Positions 44,334-53,063 are shown, counted from the stretch's first letter. The stretch is DNA of 64,000 bases from Streptomyces diastatochromogenes (GCF_002242805.1 NZ_MCGQ01000013.1:316540-380539); one strand, 5' to 3'. Made by a program: numbers and translations. Notes: generated by a model from the letters alone, not told the origin.

Positions 44334-46064
44334 ATGTTGGACCACCTGATCAAGGGGGCCACCGTCGTCGACGGGACCGGTGCCCCCGCCCGCACCGCCG
44401 ACGTCGGCATACGAGGCGGCCGTATCGCCGCCATCGGCGAGATCACCGAAGGTTCCCGCACCAGCGAGGACGCGCACGGCCTCGTCCTCGCCCCCGGCTT
44501 CGTCGATCCCCACACCCACTACGACGCCCAGCTCTTCTGGGACCCGTACGCCACGCCCTCGCTCAATCACGGGGTGACGACCGTCGCGGCCGGGAACTGC
44601 GGCTTCACGCTCGCGCCGCTGCATCCCGACCGGCCCGAGGACGCCGACTACACCCGCCGGATGATGTCCAAGGTGGAGGGCATGTCCCTGGTGGCGCTGG
44701 AGGAGGGGACGCCGTGGAACTGGAGCGGCTTCGGGGAGTATCTGGACGCCCTGGAGGGGCGGATCGCCGTCAACGCCGGGTTCATGGTGGGGCACTGTGC
44801 GCTGCGGCGGTATGTGATGGGGCCGGAGGCCATCGGCGGGCAGCCGAGCGCCGAGCAGCTGGAGCAGATGCTGCGGCTGTTCCACGAGGCCATGGACGCG
44901 GGGGCCTGGGGGCTGTCCACCACCCAGTCCAGCACGCACTCCGACGGTGACGGACAGCCCGTGGCCTCCCGGCACGCGCGGCCGGACGAGCTGCTGGCGC
45001 TGGCCCGGGCCGTCGGGGAGCACGAGGGCACCCAGATCGAGGCGATCGTCGCCGGCTGTCTGGACCAGTTCAGCGATGCCGAGATCGATCTCTTCGTCGA
45101 GATGAGTGCGGTGGCGGGACGGCCGCTCAACTGGAACGTCCTCACCGTCGACGCGGCCGTCCCGGAGCGGGTGCCGCGGCAGCTCAGCGCGAGTGAGCGG
45201 GCGCGGAAGGCCGGTGGGCGGGTCGTGGCGCTCACCATGCCGATCCTGACCCCGATGAACATGTCCCTGGGCACCTTCTGCGCCCTCAACCTCATCCCCG
45301 GCTGGGGGCCGATCCTCGGGCTGCCGGTGCCGGAGCGGATCGCCAAGCTGCGGGACCCGGCCGTCCGGAAGGAGATGCTGCGGCGGGCCGAGTCGAAGGA
45401 GGCGGGTGTCTTCCGGCGGCTCGCGAACTTCGGGCGGTACGTCATCGGGGACACGTACAGCGAGGCCAACCGCGGGCTGACCGGACGGGTGGTCCGGGAC
45501 ATCGCCGCCGAGCGCGGTCAGGACGCCTTCACCTGCCTGGTGGAGATCTGCGCCAACGACGATCTCCGTACGGTCCTGTGGCCGATGCCCACCGACAACG
45601 ACCCCGCCTCCTGGGCCCTGCGCGCCGAGACCTGGCAGCACGAGGACGTGCTGCTCGGCGGCTCGGACGCGGGCGCGCACCTGGACCGGATGTGCGGGGC
45701 GCCGTACACCACCCGGTTCCTCGGGGACTGTCTGCGCGGCCGGAAGCTGGTCGGTCTGGAGCAGGCGGTGAAGATGCTGACCGACGATCCGGCGCGGCTC
45801 TTCGGGCTGCGGGAGCGGGGCCGGGTGCGGGAGGGCTGGCATGCGGACCTGGTCCTCTTCGACCCGGAGCGGATCGACGCCGGTCAGGCCACCCTGGTGC
45901 ACGACCTGCCGGGTGACAGCCCGCGGCTGGACTCCAGGGCGCTCGGCGTGCGGGCCGTGTGGGTCAACGGGGTCGAGGCGATCCGGGACGACGTGGTGAG
46001 CGGGGCCGTACCGGGCCGGGTGCTGCGGTCCGGGCGGGACACCGGGACGGTGAGCACCAGGTGA
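44334..46064 (+). CDS. N-acyl-D-amino-acid deacylase-like amidohydrolase
   Basis: A 576-residue protein of the amidohydrolase superfamily, D-aminoacylase type. It starts LIKGATVVDGTGAPARTADV and has the metal site FVDPHTHYDAQLFWDP (HxH). GVTTVAAGNCGFTLAPLHPD, LSTTQSSTHSDGDGQPVASR and GGSDAGAHLDRMCGAPYTTR provide the other conserved regions of the family. The C-terminus returns to the small beta domain (GLRERGRVREGWHADLVLFD). Family members hydrolyse N-acyl-D-amino acids or related cyclic amides; in an acyl-CoA operon the substrate is more likely a pathway amide or lactone. The stop overlaps the ALDH start as GTGA. The gene follows the LLM gene by 13 bases. Confidence 0.85.
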   Translation: MLDHLIKGATVVDGTGAPARTADVGIRGGRIAAIGEITEGSRTSEDAHGLVLAPGFVDPHTHYDAQLFWDPYATPSLNHGVTTVAAGNCGFTLAPLHPDRPEDADYTRRMMSKVEGMSLVALEEGTPWNWSGFGEYLDALEGRIAVNAGFMVGHCALRRYVMGPEAIGGQPSAEQLEQMLRLFHEAMDAGAWGLSTTQSSTHSDGDGQPVASRHARPDELLALARAVGEHEGTQIEAIVAGCLDQFSDAEIDLFVEMSAVAGRPLNWNVLTVDAAVPERVPRQLSASERARKAGGRVVALTMPILTPMNMSLGTFCALNLIPGWGPILGLPVPERIAKLRDPAVRKEMLRRAESKEAGVFRRLANFGRYVIGDTYSEANRGLTGRVVRDIAAERGQDAFTCLVEICANDDLRTVLWPMPTDNDPASWALRAETWQHEDVLLGGSDAGAHLDRMCGAPYTTRFLGDCLRGRKLVGLEQAVKMLTDDPARLFGLRERGRVREGWHADLVLFDPERIDAGQATLVHDLPGDSPRLDSRALGVRAVWVNGVEAIRDDVVSGAVPGRVLRSGRDTGTVSTR

Positions 46065-47512
46065 GCGAGGGGCAGCGGCTGTTCGTCGGCGGGGAGTGGG
46101 TGGAGCCGGACGCCGGGTACTACCCGGTGACCGACCCGGCCACCGAGGAGACGGTGGGGCAGGCGCCGGAAGCCTCGGAGGAGCAGGTCCACGCGGCCTG
46201 CGCCGCGGCCCGGGAGGCGTTCGGGTCGTGGTCGCGGACGAAGCCGGAGGAGCGGGCGGCGATTCTCGCGCGGGCCGCGGAGATCATCCGCGGCCGGCTC
46301 GTCCCGTACGCCGAGCTGGCGCGGGCCGAGACCGGGGCGACGACGGGGACGGCCCGGGCGATGCAGGTCGGGGTGGCCGCGGCCCGCTTCCGCCGGTACG
46401 CCACGGTGGAGCCCGCCGAGTGGGCGATCGCCCCGCAGATCAACGAGGCCGGGCCGATGGGGAAGGCGGGGGTGATGGGCGCGCTGGCGCTACGGCAGCC
46501 CGTCGGGGTCGTCACCTGCATCACCTCGTACAACAACCCGTGGGCCAACCCGGCAGGCAAGGTCGCCCCGGCCCTGGCCATGGGCAACACGGTGGTCGTG
46601 AAGCCCGCCCCGCAGGACCCGCTCTCCGTCTACCGGATGGCGGAGGCCCTGGAGGCGGCCGGGGTGCCGCCAGGAGTCGTGAACGTCGTCTCCGGGCGCT
46701 CGGTGGCGGTGGGCGAGGCGGCGGTGGAGTCGGACGACGTCGACATGGTGAGCTTCACCGGGTCCACGGCCGTCGGCCGGCGGATCGCCGAGGTGTGCGG
46801 GCGGGACATGAAGCGCCAGCTGATGGAGCTGGGCGGGAAGGGGGCGGCGGTCGTCTTCGACGATGCCGACCTCGCCTCGGCCGTGGCCGGGATCGGTACG
46901 ACGTTCTCCTTCTACAGCGGCCAGATCTGCACCGCCCCGACCCGGGTACTGGCCCAGCGGGGTGTGTACGACCGCCTCGTCGAACAACTCGCCGCCTACG
47001 CGGGTCGGTTGAAGGTGGGGGACCCCAGGGAGCCGGACACGGTCGTGGGTCCGGTCATCTCCGCCGAGCACCGGGCGCGCGTGGAGTCGTACGTCGATCT
47101 GGGGCGCAAGGAAGGCGCGACGGTGGTCGTCGGCGGCGAACGCCCGCCCCTGGAACGGGGCTTCTACGTCACCCCCACCCTCCTGGCCGACTGCGCGAAC
47201 GACATGCGGGTGGCCCGGGAGGAGATCTTCGGGCCGGTGGTGGCGGTGATCCCCTTCGACGACGAGGACGAGGGCGTGGCCCTCGCCAACGACTCGGACT
47301 ACGGCCTCATCGACTACGTCTGGTCGGGCGACGTGGCCCGGGCCTTCCGGGTGGCCCGGCGGCTGAGGGCCGGCGGTGTCGGCGTCAACACGGTCGGCCG
47401 CAACATGGAGGCGCCCTTCGGCGGCTTCAAGAAGAGCGGAGTCGGCCGGGACGTGGGCTCCTACGCCCTGCACGCGTACAGCGAGGTGCAGGCGATCGTG
47501 TGGCCGGGGTGA
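46061..47512 (+). CDS. Aldehyde dehydrogenase family protein
   Basis: A 483-residue NAD(P)-dependent aldehyde dehydrogenase from GTG 46061. Catalytic Cys290 lies in YSGQICTAPTR, and general-base Glu256 lies in MELGGKGAAV. Cofactor motifs are VSFTGSTAVGRRIAEV and VVVKPAPQDPLSVYRM (the Lys/Pro region). The C-terminal text NTVGRNMEAPFGGFKKSGVG is the usual dimer/active-site element. It would oxidise an aldehyde made by the monooxygenase or retro-aldolase steps to an acid or acyl-CoA. It is the third gene of the operon beginning at 43202, and its start overlaps the upstream stop (GTGA). A convergent F420-type reductase lies 9 bases downstream. Confidence 0.9.
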   Translation: MSEGQRLFVGGEWVEPDAGYYPVTDPATEETVGQAPEASEEQVHAACAAAREAFGSWSRTKPEERAAILARAAEIIRGRLVPYAELARAETGATTGTARAMQVGVAAARFRRYATVEPAEWAIAPQINEAGPMGKAGVMGALALRQPVGVVTCITSYNNPWANPAGKVAPALAMGNTVVVKPAPQDPLSVYRMAEALEAAGVPPGVVNVVSGRSVAVGEAAVESDDVDMVSFTGSTAVGRRIAEVCGRDMKRQLMELGGKGAAVVFDDADLASAVAGIGTTFSFYSGQICTAPTRVLAQRGVYDRLVEQLAAYAGRLKVGDPREPDTVVGPVISAEHRARVESYVDLGRKEGATVVVGGERPPLERGFYVTPTLLADCANDMRVAREEIFGPVVAVIPFDDEDEGVALANDSDYGLIDYVWSGDVARAFRVARRLRAGGVGVNTVGRNMEAPFGGFKKSGVGRDVGSYALHAYSEVQAIVWPG

Positions 47513-47521
47513 GCCGAGGAC

Positions 47522-47920
47522 TCAGTCCGTCAGGTCCACCCGCACCGTCAGCAGGTCCGTGCCGAACGCCCGTACCGCCGCGCTGTTGAAGCGGGGCAGG
47601 CCGCGCAGGCGGGTCACGGCGTCGTCCTCCGGGAGGAGGTGGGCGGTGCCGTGGTGCCAGCGGCCGCGGATGCGGATGCGGACGTGCGGGTCGGCCTGGA
47701 TGTTGCGGACGTACTGCGACTTGAAGCCGAACTCCGAGACGATCCAGAAGGAGTCGCCGACCCGGCGCCCGCCCACCGGCGTCGGCCGGGGCAGGCCGGA
47801 CGTGCGGCCCGTGGTCTCCAGGATCGTCTGGGCCGGAACACGCCGGTTGAGCGGGTTGGCCACATGGCGCTGGAAGCGGGTGACGATCCGGTGCTTGAGG
47901 TCGGCGGACTTGCGTGACAT
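47522..47920 (-). CDS. Nitroreductase/deazaflavin (F420)-dependent family protein
   Basis: A 132-residue split-barrel protein. Key text is TILETTGRTSGLPRPTPVGG, SFWIVSEFGFKSQYVRNIQA and DPHVRIRIRGRWHHGTAHLL. These are the same elements as in the Ddn-like protein at 19450, but shorter and more basic (MSRKSADLKHRIVTRFQRHV). This is likely an F420H2-dependent reductase of small enones or quinones, or a related FMN split-barrel protein. It is transcribed alone and convergent with the ALDH gene. No regulon palindrome lies upstream; the nearest CCGTCAG-like text is inside its 3' end and is not symmetric. Confidence 0.83.
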   Translation of the reverse strand: MSRKSADLKHRIVTRFQRHVANPLNRRVPAQTILETTGRTSGLPRPTPVGGRRVGDSFWIVSEFGFKSQYVRNIQADPHVRIRIRGRWHHGTAHLLPEDDAVTRLRGLPRFNSAAVRAFGTDLLTVRVDLTD

Positions 47921-48082
47921 CTCTCGGACTCTCCTGCTCTCCTCCGCGGACGGCGTCCGGCCCGGTGCCCCGCGGGGAAGCTGTGTCGGCCCCGTGCGGG
48001 GCGTGTGATACGTGGACGTTCGTACGAATGGCGCGTGTTAGCCTCCCCCGCGGTCATGATCTATCGCAACGGGGGAAGCGTG

Positions 48083-48460
48083 ATGGGCGCGTCTTCGGAC
48101 GGCTACACGGTCAGGTCCGGCATGTCCGGGCAGGCGAAGGAACTGGACGACGCGGGCGACGACGCGGGAGACATCCGTACGGCGATCAGCCCCGCCATGT
48201 GCTACACGCAGGACGCGCTGGGCGGCTCCGAGGCGAGCGAGGCGTTCAACGCGTTCGCCGCGGCCTGGCAGTCGGACGCGGCCACGCTGGAGTCGGCGCT
48301 GCATGAACTCGCCGACAAGGTCCGCCTCTCCAAGGGCGCGTACGCGGGCAGCGACCACAGTGTCGGCACCCGGGCGGAAGCGGTGTCCGTCGGCGGGAAC
48401 GGAGGCGTCACCACCATGCCGGCGTACGCCGACCGTCCGTCTGTCCTGTCGAAGTTCTGA
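48083..48460 (+). CDS. WXG100/EspC-like type VII secretion protein
   Basis: A 125-residue protein from ATG 48083 (GTG 48080 is adjacent, with GGGGGAAG just before). It is a helical hairpin: ELDDAGDDAGDIRTAISPAM, then EASEAFNAFAAAWQSDAATL and ALHELADKVRLSKGAYAGSD. The hairpin with W in the turn region and the terminal YAGSD, a YxxxD export signal, fit the small ESX/WXG100-like proteins secreted by type VII systems. It lies 10 bases upstream of a large protease-toxin candidate gene. In type VII effector loci such small partners often form a heterodimer with the effector's N-terminal domain. No transport apparatus genes are in the window. Confidence 0.75.
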   Translation: MGASSDGYTVRSGMSGQAKELDDAGDDAGDIRTAISPAMCYTQDALGGSEASEAFNAFAAAWQSDAATLESALHELADKVRLSKGAYAGSDHSVGTRAEAVSVGGNGGVTTMPAYADRPSVLSKF

Positions 48461-48470
48461 GGGCGGGCCG

Positions 48471-50099
48471 ATGACGGGATTCCTGAACCCGCTGGGCGCC
48501 CTGGACTCCCCGGCCGGCCGCCGTTCCTGGCTGGCCGATCTGGTCGAGAGCATTCCCAAGGCGGGGTCCAAGAACGATCTGCTGGACCAGATCGACGGCG
48601 CGCTCTTCGTCTCCGCGCCGGTGGGCGACACGGCGGCCCTCGAATCGCTGGGCAAGCAGTACCGCGGCCAGGTCGACAAGGCCGGTGACGTGCACGACCG
48701 GGCGAACAAGGTGGCCCGCAAGGGGCTGCCGGAGGTCTGGGTCGGCGACACCAGCGTCCTCGCCGCCGACGCGGTGGGCGCCGCCGCCCGGGCCGCGACG
48801 AAGATGGCCGAGGCGTTCCAGGGCGGCGCGAAGGCGCTGCTCGCCCTGGCCGACGTGCTCGGGCACGCACAGAAGCAGGATGCCGACGGCCGCGCCAAGA
48901 TGGAGCAGGCCAAGCAGCAACTCGGCCCCAAGGACAGCTTCTTCGACCTCGGCCGCCTGATCGAGACCGAAGAGGAGAAGGCCGAGCAGGAGAAGGCCCT
49001 CGCCGCGGCCCGGACCGTCGCCACCGACGGGGTCGGGCTGATGCACAAGGCCGCCGTCGCCGCGGACGACGCCGTACGCGCCGCGGCCCGGGACTTGAAC
49101 AAGTGGGCGGCCGAGGCGCGCGCCGGGAAGATGCACAGCGGTCAACTGACCGCGGTGGACCAGCTGATGCTGGCCGACACCAGCGGGAAGGCCGGTGCGG
49201 CCGACTACAACGAGATCCTCACCGCCAATGACCTGGAGCGCTCTGGCCGGGCCATGGACAAGCTCTCGCCGGCCGACCGGACCCGGATGGACCAGCTCCT
49301 GGCGAACGCGAAGTCCCCGCAGGAGAAGGCGTACCTCATGAAGGCCCTCGCGGCGGGCCACGGCGTCGACGACATCGAGACGTTCGACGGGAAGATCCAC
49401 GGCAAGGACCCGGCCTGGCTGCAGCGGCACCTGTCGCCGATCGTCACCCAGGGGGACAGCCTGAAGGACGAGGGGACGGACCCCGGTAGCGGCGCCAACG
49501 TCAACACCGATCTGCAGAGTTTCGACGGCCAGCAGTGGTCCCAGGGCGGCGACGGCAGCGAGGGCACGTGCGTGGCCTCGTCCACTGTCACCGCCCGCGC
49601 CATGGCCGACCCCGTCTACGCCCTCGGACTCACCGGTGGCCCGAGCGGCCAGGAGGACGACCCGGCGGCCTTCCGGCGCCGCCTGGTGGACGAACAGCAC
49701 CGGGTGCACCAGGAGGGCCACGGCGGCGCCAACTGGAACGGCATGGACCTGGGCGGCAAGACCGAGGTCGTCAACAAGGAGATCAGCCCGGAGACCGGAA
49801 GCTCCTACGAACTGCACGAGGTCCGGGACGCGGACGCCCGGCGCAACGTCCTGCCGGACATCGAGAAGGCGGTGGCGGAGGGCAAGCCGGTGCCCATCGG
49901 GGTCGAGGGGTACACGGACGGCAAGCGGTCCGGCCACGCCATGATGATCATCGGCCAGGAGGGTGACAAGCTGCAGATCTACAACCCGTGGGGCCAGACC
50001 ACATGGGTCAGCGAGGACGACTTCGTCAACGGCGGTATGGCGAAGGCCAGCGACAACCAGCTGCCCGACGCGTACGCCGTCCATCTGCCCCAGGACTGA
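48471..50099 (+). CDS. Type VII-linked effector candidate with papain-like cysteine protease domain
   Basis: A 542-residue protein. Residues about 1-180 are helical (ALFVSAPVGDTAALESLGKQ; PEVWVGDTSVLAADAVGAAA; MEQAKQQLGPKDSF) and resemble LXG/WXG-type secretion domains. Residues about 340-542 form a papain-like fold: Cys367 (EGTCVASSTVTARAMAD), His489 (SGHAMMIIGQEGD) and Asn505 (QIYNPWGQTTWVSEDDFV), in Cys-His-Asn order. There is no signal peptide. ATG 48471 follows GGGCGGG. Secreted papain-like domains of this type occur in polymorphic toxins and may cleave target-cell or envelope proteins. The downstream lipoprotein resembles a cysteine-protease inhibitor and could be its immunity protein. 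Confidence 0.72.
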   Translation: MTGFLNPLGALDSPAGRRSWLADLVESIPKAGSKNDLLDQIDGALFVSAPVGDTAALESLGKQYRGQVDKAGDVHDRANKVARKGLPEVWVGDTSVLAADAVGAAARAATKMAEAFQGGAKALLALADVLGHAQKQDADGRAKMEQAKQQLGPKDSFFDLGRLIETEEEKAEQEKALAAARTVATDGVGLMHKAAVAADDAVRAAARDLNKWAAEARAGKMHSGQLTAVDQLMLADTSGKAGAADYNEILTANDLERSGRAMDKLSPADRTRMDQLLANAKSPQEKAYLMKALAAGHGVDDIETFDGKIHGKDPAWLQRHLSPIVTQGDSLKDEGTDPGSGANVNTDLQSFDGQQWSQGGDGSEGTCVASSTVTARAMADPVYALGLTGGPSGQEDDPAAFRRRLVDEQHRVHQEGHGGANWNGMDLGGKTEVVNKEISPETGSSYELHEVRDADARRNVLPDIEKAVAEGKPVPIGVEGYTDGKRSGHAMMIIGQEGDKLQIYNPWGQTTWVSEDDFVNGGMAKASDNQLPDAYAVHLPQD

Positions 50100-50119
50100 G
50101 GAACAGGCCGGAACCGATC

Positions 50120-50701
50120 ATGACCGCACGCACCCCGCTTCTCGGCGCGGCCGCCGCCCTGGCCTGCCTCCTCGTCCTCACCGGTTGCGGCAAGGGCGGT
50201 GGGACCGGCCACAGCGGCCCCACCGGCACGCCCGGCGAGACCGCCAGGCCCAGCGCGACTGCCGAGCCCAGCGCGACGGGTAAGGCCGACGAGTACGGCA
50301 TCGAGCACCGGAGTATCACGGTCGAGCCGGGTGAGAAGTTCGCCCTCACCGTTCCGTCGGCCGCGACCCTGGGCGAGCACTGGTACCTCGCCGACCCCGA
50401 GCCGGACGCGGCCGTGCTGAAGTACTGGGGCGACCGGGCGACCGGCGACGGCAGCGACGCCGACGGCAGCACCGGCGGGACCCAGTCGTTCGACTTCACC
50501 GCCCTGGCGAAGGGCAAGGCCGCGGTACGGCTGCTGCACTGCCCGCTGCACACGTGCACCGGCCCCGGCCCTCACGACAGGTCCACCCTGGGCCCCACCC
50601 CCGACGGCACGGCGTCCCCGTCCCCGTACCCCACCCTGACCGCCGACCCGCACTCCCATGTCGGCGCCGGCTTCTACGTCTTCACCATCACCGTCCGCTG
50701 A
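50120..50701 (+). CDS. Lipoprotein with chagasin-like (I42) protease-inhibitor domain
   Basis: A 193-residue lipoprotein from ATG 50120. The signal ends in the lipobox LLVLTGCGKG, with Cys23 lipidated. A Thr/Pro/Ser/Ala-rich tether follows to about residue 60. The domain (residues about 68-193) has SITVEPGEKFALTVPSAATL followed by GEHWYLADP, and TGGTQSFDFTALAKGKAAVR followed by LLHC, ending FYVFTITVR. Chagasin-family inhibitors show NPTTGY-like, GG-T-Q-FxFxAxxxG and final FTVTV elements; the first loop is altered here. These proteins inhibit papain-like proteases. As the gene lies 20 bases after a papain-like effector, a role as envelope-anchored immunity protein is proposed. Confidence 0.65.
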   Translation: MTARTPLLGAAAALACLLVLTGCGKGGGTGHSGPTGTPGETARPSATAEPSATGKADEYGIEHRSITVEPGEKFALTVPSAATLGEHWYLADPEPDAAVLKYWGDRATGDGSDADGSTGGTQSFDFTALAKGKAAVRLLHCPLHTCTGPGPHDRSTLGPTPDGTASPSPYPTLTADPHSHVGAGFYVFTITVR

Positions 50702-50724
50702 CCCGGACCGGAACCGAGGCCCTC

Positions 50725-51120
50725 ATGCCCCCTGCTCCCGACAGCCGCACCGACGACGAGGTCCTGGCCGCGACCGACGTCGCCGTCCTGCTGCGCTACG
50801 GCCTGACCCAGGACGCCTTCCGCACAGCTCTGTTCGGCGACGGCGCCGTCGCGGCCGCCGTCACTCTCGACCGGCTCGGCGTGCTGCCGCGCTCGCTGGT
50901 GTTCGTCGCCGAGATCGTCCGGTCCGGCGGCCTGGCCTACGCGGCCGAGCTGCCCGAGCCACTGCCGTCCCCGGAGCCGGCCGCGATCCTGCGGGACTGG
51001 CTGAGCGGCGCGGCGCAGACCGCCGGCACACCGGAGGGCGACACCTGGGCTGCCCGCTGGCTGGCCGCGGTCGCCGAGATCATCGCCCTGCGCCGGGCCA
51101 CCCGTGAGGGCACGCCCTAG
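50725..51120 (+). CDS. Hypothetical protein of the type VII/effector locus
   Basis: A 131-residue soluble, helical protein from ATG 50725: ATDVAVLLRYGLTQDAFRTA, VTLDRLGVLPRSLVFVAEIV and ILRDWLSGAAQTAGTPEGDT. No domain is recognised. It lies 23 bases after the chagasin-like lipoprotein gene and is probably the last gene of the operon starting at 48083, so a role as chaperone or second immunity protein is possible but unsupported. It shares its stop with the convergent carotenoid oxygenase: CTAG at 51117-51120 provides TAG to both genes. Confidence 0.65.
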   Translation: MPPAPDSRTDDEVLAATDVAVLLRYGLTQDAFRTALFGDGAVAAAVTLDRLGVLPRSLVFVAEIVRSGGLAYAAELPEPLPSPEPAAILRDWLSGAAQTAGTPEGDTWAARWLAAVAEIIALRRATREGTP

Positions 51121-52418
51121 GCGTCCGTGTCGGCCAGCCAATTGCCGTGGAAGCCGAACGGCACCCGAGCCGGCAGATGGACCGTGGCCACCGGCGCGGC
51201 GGCCAGGTCCCCGGCGTCCAGGACGACCAGGTCGCTGCGGTCGGTGGCGGCGTCGTGGACGTACGTCAGCAGCCAGCCGGGGCCGCCGGGCACGTCGTCG
51301 GCCGGGGCGAACGCGGCCTCGCCGGGCGTGCGGCCGGGACCGAAGTCGTGCGCGGTGACGGCGCCGGTCGTCAGGTCGTAGCGGACCAGTGAGGTGCCGC
51401 AGGTCACGTGCCCGTGGAGGGAGTCGAGGCCGGTCAGGCGGTCGTCGACGCGGGGGAACTCGCCCGGGCGGTCGTCGATCTGCTCCTCGCGGACCGTGCC
51501 GCGGGCCGGGTCGATGGTCCACTTCCACAGCACCGCCCGCTGCGGCGCGGAGCTGCCGTCGGCGGTGCGGCGCCACATCTCCGGGTAGCGCATGACGTGC
51601 AGCACGAGGGTGCCGTCCGGAGCGTCATGGGCGTTGAGCGAGTGGAAGACGTAGCAGGGGTCCACGTCGAACCAGCGGACCGCGCCGTGCGGGTCGTCGC
51701 GGCGCAGGACGCCGAGCCGGGCGCCGTAGCCGTCGTCCCAGCTGTAGGGCATCGTCCCGCCGGTCAGGGCGAGTTCGAGGTCGAAGACGACGGGCAGGTC
51801 CATGAAGACGACGTGCCCGGCGGTGAGCGCGAAGTCGTGCAGCATGGTCGGACCGGGCACCTCGATGCTCCTGCTGATCACCAACTCGCCCGTGGCGTCG
51901 GCCCGGTGGTAGGTGAGGTGGGTGGGCTCCGCCATGCCGTAGCCGAAGAAGTGCAGTTGGCCGGTGGCCGGGCAGGTCTTCGGGTGGGCGGTCATCGCGG
52001 TCCCCAGCCGGCCGTCGAAGTCGTAGGGGCCCAGGGTGTCGAGGTCGCGGGTCAGCTCGTAGGGCAGGGCCGTCTCGACCAGGGCCAGGGTGCGGCCGGC
52101 GTGCCGGACCACATGGGTGTTGGCCGGGCCGGAGGTGAGGTCCCGCCGGCCCTGGTCGTCGTACATCCGGGTCCCGTCGGTGAACCGGGTGGTGCGTACC
52201 CAGCGGTTGCGGTAGGAGACGGCCCGCCCGCCGTCGAGGCGGACGCCGTGCACCATGCCGTCGCCGAAGAACCAGTGCCCGGAGGCGGCGTCGGCCGGGT
52301 TCGGGCCGTTGCGCAGGTACCAGCCGGCCAGCTCGGGCGGGATCGTGCCGGTCACCGGCAGGTCGTGCGCGGTGAGTTCCTCGGTGACCGGGGCGTAGTT
52401 GCCGCCGAGGTGCTTCAC
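51117..52418 (-). CDS. Carotenoid oxygenase family protein (lignostilbene/apocarotenoid dioxygenase)
   Basis: A 433-residue protein from GTG 52418. It starts with GNYAPVTEELTAHDLPVTGT and has a seven-bladed propeller layout. Four iron-binding His contexts are visible: TAHPKTCPATGQLHF, TMLHDFALTAGHVVF, YVFHSLNAHDAPDGT and GFHGNWLADTDA near the end. Such Fe(II) dioxygenases cleave the double bond of carotenoids, apocarotenoids or stilbenes. The gene is downstream of a small membrane protein gene with a GTGA overlap. Both lie divergent from a PadR regulator, which probably controls them through a TGACATGTCA site. The 3' end shares a CTAG with the opposing gene at 50725. Confidence 0.88.
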   Translation of the reverse strand: MKHLGGNYAPVTEELTAHDLPVTGTIPPELAGWYLRNGPNPADAASGHWFFGDGMVHGVRLDGGRAVSYRNRWVRTTRFTDGTRMYDDQGRRDLTSGPANTHVVRHAGRTLALVETALPYELTRDLDTLGPYDFDGRLGTAMTAHPKTCPATGQLHFFGYGMAEPTHLTYHRADATGELVISRSIEVPGPTMLHDFALTAGHVVFMDLPVVFDLELALTGGTMPYSWDDGYGARLGVLRRDDPHGAVRWFDVDPCYVFHSLNAHDAPDGTLVLHVMRYPEMWRRTADGSSAPQRAVLWKWTIDPARGTVREEQIDDRPGEFPRVDDRLTGLDSLHGHVTCGTSLVRYDLTTGAVTAHDFGPGRTPGEAAFAPADDVPGGPGWLLTYVHDAATDRSDLVVLDAGDLAAAPVATVHLPARVPFGFHGNWLADTDA

Positions 52419-52975
52419 CGGGCCACCTGTCCGGCCTTGGCCTGGACGTGGGCGACGTAGCGGACGGTGAAGACCATCGGGACGGCGAAGCCGGCGATCT
52501 GGATCACGGTGGCGGCGGTGGAGTGGGCGTGGCCTGCGTGGGCCACCAGGGCGAGGGCGACGGCGGTCGCCACGAAGGCGGCGGTCCATACGGCGGTGAT
52601 GACGACGTTGGTCCGGATGAACGGCTTCAGACCCCAGAACTCGGGCGGGGTGCTGCGCTTGGCGATGCCCAGGGTGAACGGCCGCCCGATGGCCAGCGAG
52701 ACACCGGCGATGACGGCGAGGGTGCCGGAGGAGAGCGCCGCGGAGTAGTCGTGCACGCCCGAGTGCGGGTCGGCGAAGGCGACGGCCGCGAGGACGGCGA
52801 AGAAGACCGCCGAGCCGGATTCGATGATGAGTGCGTCAAATCCGGTGCCGGACTGCTTCTCCTTGGCGATGATCGCGACGGCGACCAGCAGGGCGGCCAG
52901 AGCGCCCCACTGCCAGTCCCCGGAGGGGAAGACGGCGAAGACGATCCACGGCAGGAACGTGCGCAGGTACGACAT
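52415..52975 (-). CDS. Small integral membrane protein, function unknown
   Basis: A 186-residue protein from ATG 52975, with GGGGAG 5 bases upstream. It has five or six hydrophobic segments (WIVFAVFPSGDWQWGALAAL, LLVAVAIIAKEKQSG, VFFAVLAAVAFADP, and near the end FAVPMVFTVRYVAHV). Charged loops such as GIAKRSTPPEFWGLKPFIRT may face the cytoplasm. It overlaps the carotenoid oxygenase start by 4 bases (GTGA), so the two are co-translated. The pairing of an unknown membrane protein with a carotenoid cleavage enzyme suggests the substrate or product is membrane-linked. I do not recognise a family. Confidence 0.75.
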   Translation of the reverse strand: MSYLRTFLPWIVFAVFPSGDWQWGALAALLVAVAIIAKEKQSGTGFDALIIESGSAVFFAVLAAVAFADPHSGVHDYSAALSSGTLAVIAGVSLAIGRPFTLGIAKRSTPPEFWGLKPFIRTNVVITAVWTAAFVATAVALALVAHAGHAHSTAATVIQIAGFAVPMVFTVRYVAHVQAKAGQVAR

Positions 52976-53006
52976 GGGACTCCCCGTTTCCGATGATCTC
53001 TTGTCT

Positions 53007-53042
53007 CGGTGGTCTCTGGTGCTTGGTGGTCTGTGGTGCTCG
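53007..53042. repeat. Two 18-bp tandem repeats in the divergent region
   Basis: GGTGGTCTCTGGTGCTT and GGTGGTCTGTGGTGCTC-type units follow one another between the membrane protein and PadR genes. GATCTCTTG also occurs twice flanking them (near 52995 and 53045). The repeats lie just upstream of the PadR operator candidates. They could be part of a regulatory array or simple slippage repeats. Confidence 0.5.
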
Positions 53043-53063
53043 GCGATCTCTTGCTTCCTGGTC

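Noticed and set aside
47522..47540. ACTCAGTCCGTCAG at the end of the Ddn-like gene as another regulon site
   Set aside because: Left arm mismatches at five positions, and it lies inside a 3' coding end rather than at a promoter.
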